A program made the position numbers and the translations under genes. Positions 47,481-60,216 of a stretch of DNA of 64,000 bases are shown in pieces. Under the pieces are notes generated by a model. It did no database searches. It was not told the origin of the DNA and saw nothing but the letters and a program-made list of their open reading frames with translations. How positions within the stretch are numbered: the first letter of the stretch is position 1; each line of letters opens with the position of its first letter. The DNA lies in assembly GCF_008831285.2 (NCBI RefSeq), contig NW_022204507.1:4484174-4548173 (forward strand), given 5' to 3'. Origin of the DNA: Nymphaea colorata (taxonomy: Eukaryota > Streptophyta > Magnoliopsida > Nymphaeales > Nymphaeaceae).

Positions 47481-49160
47481 GTTCTGTGATGTTCTTTGCC
47501 CATTTTTGGATCGTTTTAGGAACAAAACACCATGTTCATTTTGTCGAGTGTTTGTTTTCCATAGTGTTGGTCGTGCCTATCCTGTTTGTTTTGTCCGATG
47601 TTTGATTTGTGTTTTGTACATTCTGCATGTTTTCTTCGGTGTTTGCATCATGTACAGTCTGTTTTGTCCAATGTTCTAGAACACTATCATCACAAGACCC
47701 ATCATTATTTGTACATTATAGTTAGCAAAGAATACTATCATAGTGAGATTTTTTTATGCTACAATGCAACTGAATGCATACATTCCAGTAAAAAAAAATC
47801 TCCAATTACAAAAACTTCTGTGATAGTGATATGAAACTTGAATATTAATCTTCAATATTATCTGAATTTTGGATAGAATACGGAGGTTAATAAACATTTT
47901 AATGAAAAAAATTGCCCTACTGAACTACGAAATTTTTAACATACAAGCAGCAGAGACATAGCTTGTTGAGACAGATTACATCAAAACTCTCAAGACAATG
48001 CAAGTCTAAACAAAGAAAAGTTAATTTTCTTTCATTTTCCACCATGAGAACTTGATTTGGTATTAGACTGCTGCTTCTAAGGGCAGGAACGCTGCACATA
48101 TAGCATGTCCGCCTTTTCTCACTCGCTTTGTTGGGACAGATCTGGAGACTTTATTAAACTCTGCTCCCTTTAGTGCAGCACACCTTATCTTAACTGGCCT
48201 GGCACACACCATCTGCCATATGCCTATGGAGGTCACATTCATATCATCAAATCCAACAGATACACAATGGGAGCAAGAAAGTAGAAAGGCCAAACGTTTT
48301 GAGGGCGTTTGTGAGAAATTGCTATAAAAAACTAAACCAACTTCACCTTCTCTTTTAGTTGCACCTGATCCTAGGGGCATATAGAAGTTTAAAGTTCAAA
48401 GAGTTCAGTGAGGAGCCAGTGAAGTCTTTTGTTAGAGAAGAGCATTCACGTGCCTCACCCAACAGCCAAAGCTGTATCACCTAGAGACGAAAGCCACAAC
48501 ATGCAAAAAAGAAGCATCAGGACAAGCAAGAAGACAACCAGCCTCTGTGCCCCTATATCTAATAATCATTGCATTTTTCCCTCCGGGAAAAAAAGAAAAG
48601 AAAATCTCTGTCTGGGAGACTAAAAAATAAAGTGTATTTTGTGGGCTACCCAGTATATTTTGGGTGGTCTACATTACATTCTGATCTACCTTGTTCCGGA
48701 GTCCGTCTGGTTAAGTTTGATTTTGGTTTTCTTTTTCATCTGAATTTAGGTTGACTAGTATGAGAATATTTCCATGTAATTGAGTTATACTTTTTCTCAA
48801 ACTTCAGTGAACCATCAATTTCGGATTCAAACTCAGTTATGAAATTACACACTAAATCTGATCCATTATATACAATACAGTCATGTACATCACAATGTAT
48901 ATTAGGATTAGGTCATGCGCCATCTGTTTCAATAATTTCTATGATAAGTGCTTCACGAGGTCACCTTCATTATCCACTTTCAATCAACAACGCATAGAGT
49001 CAAGATCCAACAAGAAATCGCCTTAAGTAAATGCACTGTATATTCCCAGACATTTCATCAATCCTGCTGCAGATCCAGAGAGGAATACCGCAAATGAGTG
49101 AGAGAGAGAGAAAGAGAAAATTTGTTCTCAAAGGTTGCCTCACTTCCAAGTTGGTGCAGG
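47480..49160. other. Unassigned region
   Basis: 47480-47690 has loosely repeated TTTTGTCCGATGTTTG-like words. A 105-codon minus frame (48063-48380) has a mixed composition that could be coding (KIRCAALKGAEFNKV…), but I recognise no family and see no supporting splice context. Confidence 0.35.
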
Positions 49161-49600
49161 ATCACCTCAACAAGTGATGACTCAGCCACTCACGCACGAA
49201 ACTCGGTTTCTGTGCGAGGGCCCAGTTGAAGACACTGATGGTGGTGTCACCATTGTCATGCCAGCGAACGATGCTGATAAGGTCCTTTGATGTGAAGTTT
49301 GGAGGAACTTAAGAATATCAGATGAGTTGGTGGTTCTTGAGGGTGACGGCATAACGAGTTCCGCTTGTTTTGAAGTGGATGAGAAAGCTATAAGCTTGAA
49401 GTGGCTCTTACCTGGAAGAAGCCATGGTGGCGGTTTGCGGACAGAGAAGCTGTAAGGGAGAGAAGAAAGGGTAGCAGGTTGTGAAGATGGAGAAACATAC
49501 CTTTGGAAGATACAGAAACCTTCGAAGGGGGTTGGAACGCAGCCTCCAAATGGTGTTACTGCAATGGAAAGAGATGTGAACAAGGGTGGTAGAAGAAGAA
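49160..49600 (-). pseudogene. Possible PPR-protein N-terminal fragment
   Basis: A minus-strand frame reads DLISIVRWHDNGDTTISVFN then WALAQKPSFVREWLSHHL and a TGA. The pattern (…ALxVFNWAxxQxxFxHS…) resembles the first repeat of plant P-class PPR proteins. Upstream in the same orientation lie GT-AG bounded short exon-like pieces (…CCAAAG|GTATGT and CTTACAG|CTTCTC…TTCCAG|GTAAGA). No further repeats follow. The resemblance is short and could be chance. Confidence 0.3.
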
Positions 49601-50580
49601 GAGTGGAGATGCAGTGAGCGAGGAAGGTGGCATAGAGCTAGAGTGAAAAAAAGGAATGGAAAAAGGTGTTTTCTGTGTTTCGATGACTAATTAATAACAA
49701 GAAAAAAGAAAGGAGAGCTAATAAGTGTATTTGGAAAGAAGCGAAAAGAAAAAAAAATTAGTATAATTCTAAGCTCTCTCAAAATGAAGATTGGAGGGAA
49801 AAGGAACTTCAACTTTCCCTAACCATTTTTTACTTTTCATTTTCTTTCCTTTTCTTTCCTTCTATTTATTTTCCTTTTCTTCATCCATTCAAACAATGCC
49901 GCTGGCGAGCGTTCCATGGTAAAGCACAGAACGCCGCGGAATAGACTGGGATTTTATACCCAGCATTTTCATCTCCAGTCCGTTTTGAGTTTCCAGCGTC
50001 CAAAGTTTCTGTTGACTAGGCGAAAAATGGAACATCGTGTTCTATTTGGCAGCGTTCCACCCCATTCCACAATGTGTTCAATGATAATGTCTTGTCCTGC
50101 TCTTTGGGCTGCTGGCTTAGAGTTAGTTAGGCAAGGGTTGATGAGAAAGGAAGCTAAACGAGTTTCAAAGAGATAGAGAGAGAGAGTTAGAGGAATGAAG
50201 GTGTGGAATATAAGTTTGTAGTTGGGTGTTCCACCATTTGACAGGAAATCAAAGCTTCCATGCTACCTTGTCTCTCTAAGACATGGGGTCTGCTTTCGGT
50301 GTTTCAGGGTGCTGCATGCCCCCACGAAGCTTCAACTTGTTCATTGGTAATTTCTTTTTACAGCATAAGAATTTGATGCCCCAAATATTTGTAATCGACA
50401 CTGGCTGCCTATCAGCCTCACTTCACATGTTTCCCTTGAAGTAATTGATTGTGCATTAGTAAAACATATTATGAAATGAAATTTTATTAGAACGTGCTCA
50501 CAAATTTTAAACAATTTCACACGTTTTATTTATTTCAAATAAGTAAACATCTTACACCAGTCTCAAACTGTTAGACATTA
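49600..50580. other. Intergenic, no recognised gene
   Basis: AT-rich, then moderate composition. The 86-codon frame at 49916-50176 has no recognisable features. Confidence 0.4.
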
Positions 50581-50582
50581 CT

Positions 50583-50654
50583 TATATATATATATATATA
50601 TTTATTTATTTACTTATTTATTTATGTAGGCACACACCCGAAGACACCCTTGCT

Positions 50655-50685
<31 letters not shown>

Positions 50686-50686
50686 A
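50583..50686. repeat. (TA)n, TTTA and (CA)n microsatellites
   Basis: (TA)n at 50583-50602, TTTATTTATTTACTTATTTA next, then (CA)15 at 50656-50685. Confidence 0.95.
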
Positions 50687-50824
50687 TATTATAGGAACAC
50701 ACCCTTGCAACACACACACATTATAGATACTCTTGCCCTACTCCCATGCTTTTCAAATTTGCTATGTCTGCGCCCGTTGTGCCACACCTGCACTGGTACC
50801 TACACCCTTGTGACTTGGTGCTTG

Positions 50825-51118
50825 TTACTTAGAAGGTTGATGTGCATGTGGCCCACCTGCACTTGCACCAGCATACAAGTGACTTGGTTCGTGTTTCTTA
50901 GAAGGCTCATGTGCATGTACCCCACCTGCACTTGCACCTCCATCCATGTGACTTTGTTTCTTAGGAGGCTGCTTAGAAGACTGATGTGCACTTGCCCCAC
51001 CCCCACCTGCACTTGCACCTGCATCCGTATTACTTGGTTCATGTTTCTTAGAAGTCTTCTTGGAAGGCTGATCTGCATCCTCGGTAGAAGGTGAAGAAGT
51101 TGGTTGTTGGCCACTTTC
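50825..51118 (-). CDS. Exon with four Ala/Gly/His/Lys-rich repeats (T2 module, copy C)
   Basis: After a CCGTTGCAG acceptor, a 98-codon minus-strand frame starts ESGQQPTSSPSTEDADQPSK and runs into three imperfect 24-28-residue repeats of the form PSKKHEPSx…AGASAGG…HAH. A TAA then occurs exactly where a fourth repeat would begin with a second lysine (PSK-stop-QAPSH…), so the stop looks like a recent AAA-to-TAA change. It joins in phase to exon Y at 51200-51260. Low complexity suggests a disordered tail. Function and expression are unknown, and a pseudogene is possible. Confidence 0.4.
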   Translation of the reverse strand, partial: ESGQQPTSSPSTEDADQPSKKTSKKHEPSNTDAGASAGGGGASAHQSSKQPPKKQSHMDGGASAGGVHAHEPSKKHEPSHLYAGASAGGPHAHQPSK

Positions 51119-51199
51119 CTGCAACGGGTAATATGAAATTTGAACAATTTTGGGAGCAGAAATGCAATTAAGGAAAAATAGAAATGAAGTTTTACATAC

Positions 51200-51260
51200 T
51201 TTAGGTCCATCGTATGTCAATTCTATCCTAATTGTACTTGCAGTTCTCGTTGTTCCGTCT
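51200..51260 (-). CDS. Exon Y of the T2 module, copy C
   Basis: Bounded by CTCTAACAG and a GTATGT donor, it reads DGTTRTASTIRIELTYDGPK. It is the third copy of the exon seen in units A and B, with the same donor phase and the same downstream intron (about 80 bases). The upstream piece in this copy (about 51290-51370) is poorly preserved. Confidence 0.4.
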
Positions 51261-51859
51261 CTGTTAGAGAGAGCAATAACCCAGTATTATTTCAAGTCAA
51301 TAATTGCTGGGAAGCATGTGAGCAATAAGCAGATCAAAATCTTGTGGGTAGTCATATTCCTCTTTGTGCATAGGAGTGCATGTGTTCTATTAATTTGCAT
51401 TCGCTTTAGAAAGTGTGCTTGACCACCCGAGAATGTGGATCACATGTCAGCATTTTAATTTTCAAAATTTTCATGAATAAAAATTGGGTTTCCAGTGGAA
51501 ATTAGCTGAGAATGTGTAACCTTCTGGCTTGAAAGTGTGATTATATTTGGTCGCCAATTGCTTTCACTGGCTATACGATCTTCCAGTGTACAAGACTATG
51601 AATTGAAAGGAGTATTTTCCTCATGTTTGAAGAAGCTTGAAAATAGAGTTTCACAAGTACCACACCCCAAACCATTATCTTTTTCAAATAATTTAAAATT
51701 TTGACCTGCACATGAGCTACAAAGGATATGAATATTTGGGAAATCCAGGAGACTTACCAGTCTGCCAAATTATTTTTTGAAGCATATTTCTTTTAATTGG
51801 ATAAATATGCAATTGAAATATTAGAGATTGGTTTTGGTTCTTTTTTTTTTTTAGCACCA

Positions 51860-52560
51860 CATTGTACTCCAAGCATATTGTGAAATTCTGATGCTCACAG
51901 TCAATTATTTGGTGCCTGAAATGAACCAATATCAAATAAGTCACACTTTAGGGGATGTGACATTGCCAGACGAGTCATAACAGCTACGCAGGTGGATAAA
52001 GGTTTCAAATCCCTGCAAACCCTGGAGACTGGAGGAAGGACCAACGCGATTTTTTGGACTTCGGAAAGTGCGTTGTGGATTTTGTAATAAAATTTCAAAT
52101 AAATAAAGTTTTGGGGCCTCAAATAAATTGGTGACTGGCTTCCAGGCCAAAGGGTTGACTCGGTAACTGGGATGGATTAGATTCTAATATTTATACTACA
52201 TTTTTTCTATAAGCAGATGAAGAAAGTAAGTCTCTCACGACTCCATGTTTGATTTTTTTTTCCTCAACTACACATGGAATATGAGTATTTGTACATATTC
52301 TTTTACATGGAATATGTTTTTACAAAGGGTTGACTCCGGTAACGTTTAGTTTTTAGCAATGCATGAAGGAATTGGGTGACAATCCCAGCAGACTTGGCCA
52401 GCCCTAACTTGTGACAGTGTAAATGGATGACCCCATCCGACTTTAGTAACTCCTGACTCGGATCAGCTATGCTTTTGAGATTAGGTTCTTCTGCCTGTTT
52501 CATTCTCAGGTGTTTGGTTAGCTTTTCAAATGCGAACCCTTTCAATCCTGCAAAGGGCAA
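51860..52560 (-). other. Exon-like minus-strand stretches upstream of copy C
   Basis: Three stretches look coding. LKSIADPSQELLKSDGVIHL…FLHALLKTK lies at about 52370-52480, after a CTTTGCAG acceptor. FRSPKNRVGPSSSLQGLQGF…GNVTSPKV, or an alternative frame, lies at 51945-52150. HQIIDCEHQNFTICLEYNVV lies at about 51860-51925, after TTTCAG. They could belong to the same gene as the copy-C exons. No family is recognised and phases between them were not reconciled. Confidence 0.3.
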
Positions 52561-52614
52561 AGATTTATCTTGAAACTTCTGCCTGTTTCATTCTCAGGTG
52601 TTTGGTTAGCTTTT
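52488..52614. repeat. Exact 39-bp direct repeat next to assembly gap
   Basis: CTTCTGCCTGTTTCATTCTC plus the next 19 bases occurs at 52488-52526 and 52576-52614, 88 bases apart and identical. The second copy ends 24 bases before the N run. Confidence 0.95.
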
Positions 52615-52638
52615 GTTCTTCACGTAAAAGAATGTCTA

Positions 52639-52738
52639 NNNNNNNNNNNNNNNNNNNNNNNNNNNNNNNNNNNNNNNNNNNNNNNNNNNNNNNNNNNNNN
52701 NNNNNNNNNNNNNNNNNNNNNNNNNNNNNNNNNNNNNN
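52639..52738. other. Assembly gap (100 N)
   Basis: Exactly 100 N, the conventional placeholder for a gap of unknown size. Order and distance across it are not guaranteed. Confidence 0.99.
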
Positions 52739-52739
52739 A

Positions 52740-53640
52740 GACATATGTCTCATATACATTAGTTTATGGCTTTCTTTGATTCCTAGAGCTTTAAGCAGAG
52801 TCAAATCCATGATTTATGCTTATTTGAGTTCAAAATCTACACAAGGAGTAAACCAATCAATTTTTTTCTAATCCATATTTCTACATGAACATAGGATTTA
52901 TGCTTATTTAACGTCATCAAGTTTGTCATTATTAAATCATCAAGCTTCAACTTGATATCATTTCAAACACATAATAGATGGTCCAAATCTTCACCAAGGT
53001 AAAAAGTCATTCATTTTAAATCTCTTACCCATGCCCAAGGGTAAAACAACAATTTCATCTGCAATAATGTCATTTTGCACTTAGTCTATATGCTAGATAT
53101 ACTTGACGTTGTGGTATTTGAAGCATCAATTACAATGTTTACATCAACATTTTTAGATCTACGAACTATTGTCAAGCAGATCTCTTATCTAGAATTCTAA
53201 TCCAAATCTCTTAAGATCCATTTTGTAGAAACTTTCTATGGATTTAGATCTTGATCTGAATCTTAGATCCATGCCCATACCTATCATCTAGAATCTTCTA
53301 TGGATATCATGATTTGAATCTCAGAACCATATCCCAAACCAAGATCCAAATGCATAAATGTACATATATGCAAAAAATATCACAGTTGATTTGAACACTA
53401 TGCGAGATGTCAATCCAAATAGTTGCTATAGATTCATGCAAACCTCTAAGTAGAGTACTTTGGTTCAGAACCATTTAATAGTGTTGTGTGCATTAGGACT
53501 TAGAATTGAGAGTGATTTATTCATGTTCACTTACATTTAGAATCCCATACAACCCCTTTCAATTTAAGCATTGATCGAAAACAGATGTTTGTTTCTCCCA
53601 TGGTTTTAACTCTCCATCTTTGGCAACATCGTATTAGAGT
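52740..53640. repeat. AT-rich stretch with ATCTAGAATC/GATTTGAATC words
   Basis: 53150-53360 repeats words such as ATCTTGATCTGAATC, TAGAATCTTCTATGGAT and GATTTGAATCTCAG, similar in flavour to 2900-3450 and 12640-13280. No gene was found. Confidence 0.4.
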
Positions 53641-54725
53641 TCACTGATTGTGCATGTGCGTGCTCATGAATTTCAAAATTTACCTTCACCTATATGGCCG
53701 CTTGGCCTAGATGGGCCGCTCAAGAGGTCGACCTCCTGGCTTCCCCATAGTGGACTAGACATCACCCCCAAATTCTGCGTGGAACTATTAATGCCCTCCT
53801 CCTTGGCGCCTTGCCAACTAGGGAGGAAGTTGGGGTGCATAAAGGCAACCTGGCCAATAAATAGCTAGGGCCCAACCTGCCAAATGCCATGTAGGACCAG
53901 CCAGTGCCCAAGGATGCCACTAGCAGACCCCAGAGATTGCCACATGGCATGGGTATGCCAGCTGATCCAAATTCATCCTTTTTTTTTACCACATTAATCA
54001 CTTAGAGGGTTGATTTGCTGCCCTAGGCAATCAGCCCAGCTTCTAGGATGACACAGACTGAGCTGGCAACTGTGGTTCCACCCAAACTGCTAGCTTCTTA
54101 GGACACACTCTCTCTCTGCCATCGACTACCTACGTTGCCATTATTGGCCCAACCAAACCAAGGGCCGTGCTCCTCTCCCAGTCACTTGCTCAAGGCTCTG
54201 CCCCAGCCAGTCCATGCAGTGCTAGCTCCTTAAGCTGGCCTTTCTTTGTGCAGGCTCTTGCTTAGCGCCCAGTTAGCCCCCACACCTTCCACCTTGGCAC
54301 CACATCAGCATCACGTCATCCCATGTCAACATGGCACCCTCTACTTTATCTCTCTTATTTAATAAGTTCATTTATTCCTGCATTAATGTTGTCTCATTTC
54401 TTGTTCTGAACTATTTGTGTGGCCACAATGCCCACTTGAAACCGGTGACCATTGCCTGAATTCCACTGCCATAGCTATCAGTTCATGGTAGCATCTCTAC
54501 CACCCACAGGTGGAGCTGTCCCAATGAGAGGAGTCACTCTTCCAGCAACCCACACATCACTCCAACGAGCTTTCTGGTGAATCGTGGGATGCTAGCAACC
54601 CCATCACTGCCCACAAAAACCTCACCACCGGCAAGCTCTTCCTGAGCAGGCTCCACCTCTGCCACAACTCTGACAATGCTACTGCCACTGATCTTTTTCT
54701 GGCTGGTTGAGTTAGTCTCCAAATG
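53640..54725. other. GC-richer unassigned block
   Basis: Composition changes sharply to a C/G-rich text (for example GGCGCCTTGCCAACTAGGG, CAGCCCAGCTTCTAGG). Frames on both strands stay short. It may be an LTR or another transposon segment, but I found no ends or protein motifs. Confidence 0.4.
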
Positions 54726-57250
54726 AGAGAGAATTTTTATTTAAATGTTCCAATGCATGCATTTTCCCTTCTCAAAAGCTTATTAGGGACAGATTCATTA
54801 TTATAGATGAGATTCACCCTTACATGATGAATAATTGGTTGAGATGATCCACTGATCTTCTTCCATTCAATCTATATTTCTCATAATTTTCTGTAGTTTC
54901 TTTTGAGAGAGGTGGTCAAGGAGGTTAGAAGCCGTGCCTTCAACCCCTTTGATGTAAAAATCCCAGCCATAAACTATCACCGTTCATGTGTTATGTGGCC
55001 CTTTACTCAATCTTTTTAATTCAAAAAGTGACATTTACGTATATATATATATATATCATCTCATATGAAAATGGCTATTATTCTTCAAAGATTAGGTTAA
55101 GGGCCACATCCTTAAGCTAATCTAAAGGAGATTGCTTCCAACAATGAATCTTGAAGGCTCAAAACCACAAGATTTAGCCAATTAAAAATTTGAAATCGGG
55201 CTGATTGAGTGTATATATTTGTATTTTTGGAACCTAGAATTTGATTTTTCAAAGAATCTTGGTACATCAAGTTTGAGATCCTAAAATACTTGTTTCAGCT
55301 CAATGGAAGCTACTAATTTGTCCCGAATCCCTAGTCTTGCCTAATCAGCATTGAAGTGAGTAGCTTCTAATATGGCTGATATTCATGATTTCGACTTCAC
55401 ATTTTCAATTTTACAATTGGTTTGGTTTTCAAATTAATACATCACAAAATTTCAGCCAAAAGCTGTAATTAAAATTCACAAAACCGGCAAAAGAAATTTT
55501 GTCAAATTTTCTGAACATACTATACTAATTTTCATAGCCTTGAGATTTAAAACCAAATTTGGAGTAAACATTGCTTCTAAGATCTGATTTGCATTTCAAC
55601 ATGTACTTTAATGGAAAAATAGATGTATATATTCAAAATATGTATATATGTTTCATCAATTTCAAGATTTAATGTTATCAAATTACATTTTACTTTGAAG
55701 ACAGATCTCCAAAGTAGACATTTCTTAATTTGCAACCATTAAATCAGTACATGGTCTGTTTTATAATCATTTTAACATGAGGAAGTGGAGGTTTTCCACG
55801 TTTTTTCCATTCTAAAACTGGGATTTTTCATTCAATTTTCAGATTTCACTTTCAAGTTTAAGAAGTTTATCTATGTCAAGCTTATGGACTGCATTGTAGT
55901 AGTTATACTTGATCTAATACCAAGTATAGCCTAGACATTGTACTACATATTCAATTTAATATAAATTTGCTCTTTATTTCATGAATGCATGTATGATGGA
56001 ATAAAAAATTAACACGTTTAGATGCATGGACACATATAGTTTATTTTCTTAATTCATGCATGAGTTCACTTATCTAATTCACACACACACGCACCATCTC
56101 TAGAAAGTAAGTGAACCAATTCAAGTTACAAAACATGTCTGAGCTATATTGCAACAAAGAATTTGGAATCTCACTTAGTTTTGAAAAGAAAATACAAGAA
56201 TCCTATCAATCTTGCCAACAAATATATTTGGAACATAAAATTTTTCTATAAAACATTGGAATCCCTATTTTTCCAAAAACAAGCTTTACTTGAAAATTTA
56301 CAATCTTCTCTAAAAGGGAACTTGGTACAATTTCAATTCAAAGTTCCTATCTTTTGATCAACAAATTTTCAAATTTGATCAATTGATCCATTTTTTCAAG
56401 CTAAATCAACTATTTAAGTAAAATTCATTTTTTAATTTACTTTAAACTAAGTTCAAAATTTTGATCCAAGATTGCATATTAACTTCAAGTTCATGAACTA
56501 AAACTCCAATTTTCAACTATTTACAAATCAAATCCTCAATTTACAAATATAATTTCCAACCAAATTTCTTAAACTCTCAAATTTTTTGATCAAATCAATG
56601 GTCCCAACTAGAAACACATTTGAACAATTTTCAATTTTGCCAAAATTCAAAAGAATTTGCCCAAATTTCTAAAACAAGTTGAATTTCTAAATAACTTGTC
56701 AAAACCAATTAGATTTTCAAATAACTTGTTTAAAATCCATTTCATTTTATATAAAACAAGGTCAAAACGTTGGTTGTTCAAAATTTAGTTCAAATGAACT
56801 TCAAAATCAAACATATATAATACATCAATCAAATAACTTGTACAACTTTTGAGAAATGCTTAGTCTTAGGTCCAATTATCCATGTTAAAGGTGGGGAGAC
56901 ATGGTTAGACCTCGTACCTGTAGGCGGATCCCTTTCTCTTGCAATTTTTCTAATATCGAAATCTCAAATTTTTGGCTTCATGCTACTCCCCATTCAGGGA
57001 ATGGAGCAAATAGATGGCATGCCCGGTGGGACCCATTATAGTTCATCTAAGGATTTTTTAGGTCATGTACAAGTCATTTTAACATTGCTAGACATCAATT
57101 GCATGCAAATCCTTCATTACCAAACATACCGGCATCATGCATATTGTATTGCAGAGGAGGAAGGCGGAGAACAAGAGAAACTTCTAGTTGGGTGTCACCG
57201 GATCAAGTTACTAAGAAAAAGTGGCACCATACTCTCAAGAGGAACAACTT
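54725..57250. other. AT-rich unassigned region
   Basis: Long runs rich in AAATTT, CAAATTTT and TTCAATTTT without a consistent repeat unit. No coding region was recognised. Confidence 0.45.
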
Positions 57251-57254
57251 GATG

Positions 57255-58140
57255 GTATTTGGAGCAATGTTGTAAAAGGCAATAAGGTGAGGCGACACGT
57301 TCAGCCTCTCATGAGGCGAGGGGAGGTGAGGTGTTAGTTGAAGCGTAGCCTCATAGACAAGTTTGTGAATTATAAAATATTTATAAAAATAACATCAAAA
57401 TGGAAAAAAATGACTACAATACTAAGCATATCAATAAAAACTAATACACAACATACGCAAACTACAATAATTTGCAAATCCAAACAAATATAATGTCATA
57501 ACATACATAGTGCAAAGAGTGCTTGCATAATTGACATAGAAGCATGACCTGTCCTAAACAGGTCATAGAACTATCATTGAAAAACAAATAACCAAAACTA
57601 GGAAAACCAAAATTCAGATGATAATATCAATTAAGAGAATAAGTAAATAACAAGTATTGGTGGACAATAATATAAGCATATTGAAATGTGTATATGTACA
57701 CAAATTAAAAAAGTAACTAATTTGTGTAATTATCAAGTGATATTTAACAAAGTTCAAATGATTTTTGTAGGCGATTGGCCAATTGTATCTTCATCATTTT
57801 CATATTCTGTAATGGATGACAATTCATCATCATTTGAACCATCCATATATTGAATAAGTTCATCTTCTTCTTCAGTTGCTTCATCATCAAAACTCTCATG
57901 TTGTAAATCTTCTATTATTGTTTTACCTTCACATAAAAACAATAATACATAACAAAATATAATAGTAAGTAAAGAAAAAAAACAATGTTCTTATCTTTAT
58001 TTCAAAAATTACAAACATATAGCATTACTTTTTTCAACACTTTCCCTGAGGCGTATGTCTCAAGCACGGAGCATACCATGGATGGAGGCATACACCTATA
58101 TTAAAATAGGTGCATGCTTTAGGGTTGCGTGCACCTCAAG
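57255..58140 (-). mobile_element. hAT-like repeat piece with acidic C-terminal-like frame
   Basis: The left side has AATGTTGTAAAAGGCAATAA followed by GAGGCGA-type text, as in plant hAT-related repeats (AGTGTTGTAAAAGGCG…). A similar start occurs at about 10115. A 62-codon minus frame (57754-57942) is very acidic (DDEATEEEDELIQYMDGSND…), like the tail of some plant hAT transposases, but no catalytic or BED motif is visible. The right end is uncertain. Confidence 0.35.
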
Positions 58141-59217
58141 GAATTTTTTCTAAAAAACACTTTGAGTCACATTTTTTTTTTGTGTGAGGCATACGCTTCT
58201 TACAACATTGATTTGGGGGGAACATGGAAAAGCATTTCAAAGTAGAGAGACAGATGCTTTCTTTTGCAACTTTCCCTTCTATTTTCCTGTTGAGTAATTT
58301 TTGAAGTTCTTCTTTCTTCTTGATGCAACGTAGATGATTACCTCCACAGTTCTCAACTGCTTCAAACTGTTTACCACCATAGTTCACCTAGTATGACAAG
58401 GTAACTTGAATGAACTAAAAGTCTACCTGCAGTGCTCGCCATGTATGCTGTAGAAAAAATATCATCCTATTAGGAAGAAAGCATCACACATTTTCATGAT
58501 ACAATAGAACCAGGATTAGGAAGAAAGCATCACTCATGTTGCAAGAAAACCATTATCATCTTATAAACTTTTAAATAGGCTTATTCTCTCTCTCTCTCTC
58601 TCCCCCAACATAACCCAACCCACCCCCCCCCCACAAACAAAAAAAAAAAAAGAAAAGAAAGAAAGACAAACCAACACACGCTCACATTCTGAATAGCAGC
58701 TCTCAAGCAGTTCTATTGCAAATAATTTTATGCTTATGATGAAAAGCACTATACCTCAAAATAGTTCATGCAAATAATATCTTCATATTTCTTTTGACAA
58801 AAGAAAAGGTCAAAATGATTTAGCCAGCCAGGAATCTTACAATTACCTTTGCAATGTGTTCCAATTGAGACATGCTCAGATAACTTTCATGATGCTGCAC
58901 ACTCCACCAGAATTGCAAACATTTTCATGAGACCATCAAGTATCCTTGGCACCGAACCAATGCCCAAAAAGGACTGTGGTATTAAAGCTGACAAATATTT
59001 GTGAACAAAGTCTCACATATAAGCAGTTTGGTTATATGTGCACAGAGGCTGATTCAACATGTTCAGCATGATAAGAACAGCCTAGTGATTGGAAAACGTA
59101 AATCAATATTTAACTTAGCACTATGACTAGACACCAACTCCAACTGATGCAATGCATGTTTTCTCACATAGGATATTGATGATGCCACTGCGTCCTTTTG
59201 TGTGTATACAAAAAGCG

Positions 59218-59335
59218 CATTATTTCGAAAAAATGCAAAAAAAAAGGTGAGAAAATGAAATGCCGTTTAAAAATTAAAAAACATATTTAAAAAACGAAAA
59301 ATGAAAAACGAAAAAAATGCAACTCATTTCACTTA
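59218..59335 (+). mobile_element. AT-rich MITE-like element (pairs with 8857-9076)
   Basis: GAGAAAATGAAATGCCGTTT and the flanking A-rich text match the complement of 8990-9060. It lies between exon-like pieces at 59194 and 59766. Confidence 0.45.
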
Positions 59336-59954
59336 TATAAATTAAATTGGTGAAATAAAATTTATATGCACATAAAGAATCATATATCAAAAGTCTGAAT
59401 TAACATTTGAAGAGGTTTCATCATTGCCTATCGTATGATGGAAGCTAGAAAAGAAAAGATAAAGACAAAGACAAGAAGCTTTTTGGTTTCTTTCCACTGT
59501 TTATTTAGACAATGACCAATAGAAAACAAAAAAAAAAGTCTTCTATTCGATGAAAAAGGTTACCCCATTAAATGTTTATAAATGTTTATTTAGTGTGCAA
59601 AATGTGGAGTAATTCATATTTCAGATCAAACAAATGCCCCCAATGCAAAAAAGGGTGTATAAAAAATCCCACTCATGTATAAATGGATAATGTAGATGGT
59701 TGCCATATAAATTGGCTGGAAAGGCAGTCATAGAGAGTATACCTATCCTTATCTTGGAAACCCACCTCTATGAACTGCAGGAGATGGATTGCATAGGGAA
59801 TCATGAGTTCGGCTTTTGGCTCTTAAAAGTCGAAAACCTTGCAATATTTCCTAATATGCTTCAAAATTAGGCATTCCTAAATATGACAAAAGAAAACAGC
59901 AAGAAAAATCACAGAACAGAGATTGGGGTTCCAGAAAAAACTCTAGGGGCCGTT

Positions 59955-60216
59955 TGATGGCCTGGCAATATCCTGTAGCCATGGAGAAAAATTTAAAATA
60001 TTCAAAATTTTTCTCATTCCATCAAAGGTGGAATGAAAATTATGACCGTTAAACACGTTTCCGGAAATTTTTTTTCAGAAAATGTTTTCACCGCGATAGG
60101 TGGAAACATTTTGCCAGTTTTATTTTTCTGCCCATTAGGGCACCCACGGATCACCTCCCTCTCCCTCCTGCCGCAGGCCCGCAGCTGCCTCTGTGGCCTC
60201 TGTTCTGCCTGCTGGT
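59955..60216. mobile_element. Possible hAT-type end (GGGGCCGTTTGATGG)
   Basis: CTAGGGGCCGTTTGATGGCC is a typical left end of plant hAT elements and resembles the left end of the nested MITE at 35919. No matching right end was located, so extent is unknown. Confidence 0.35.
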
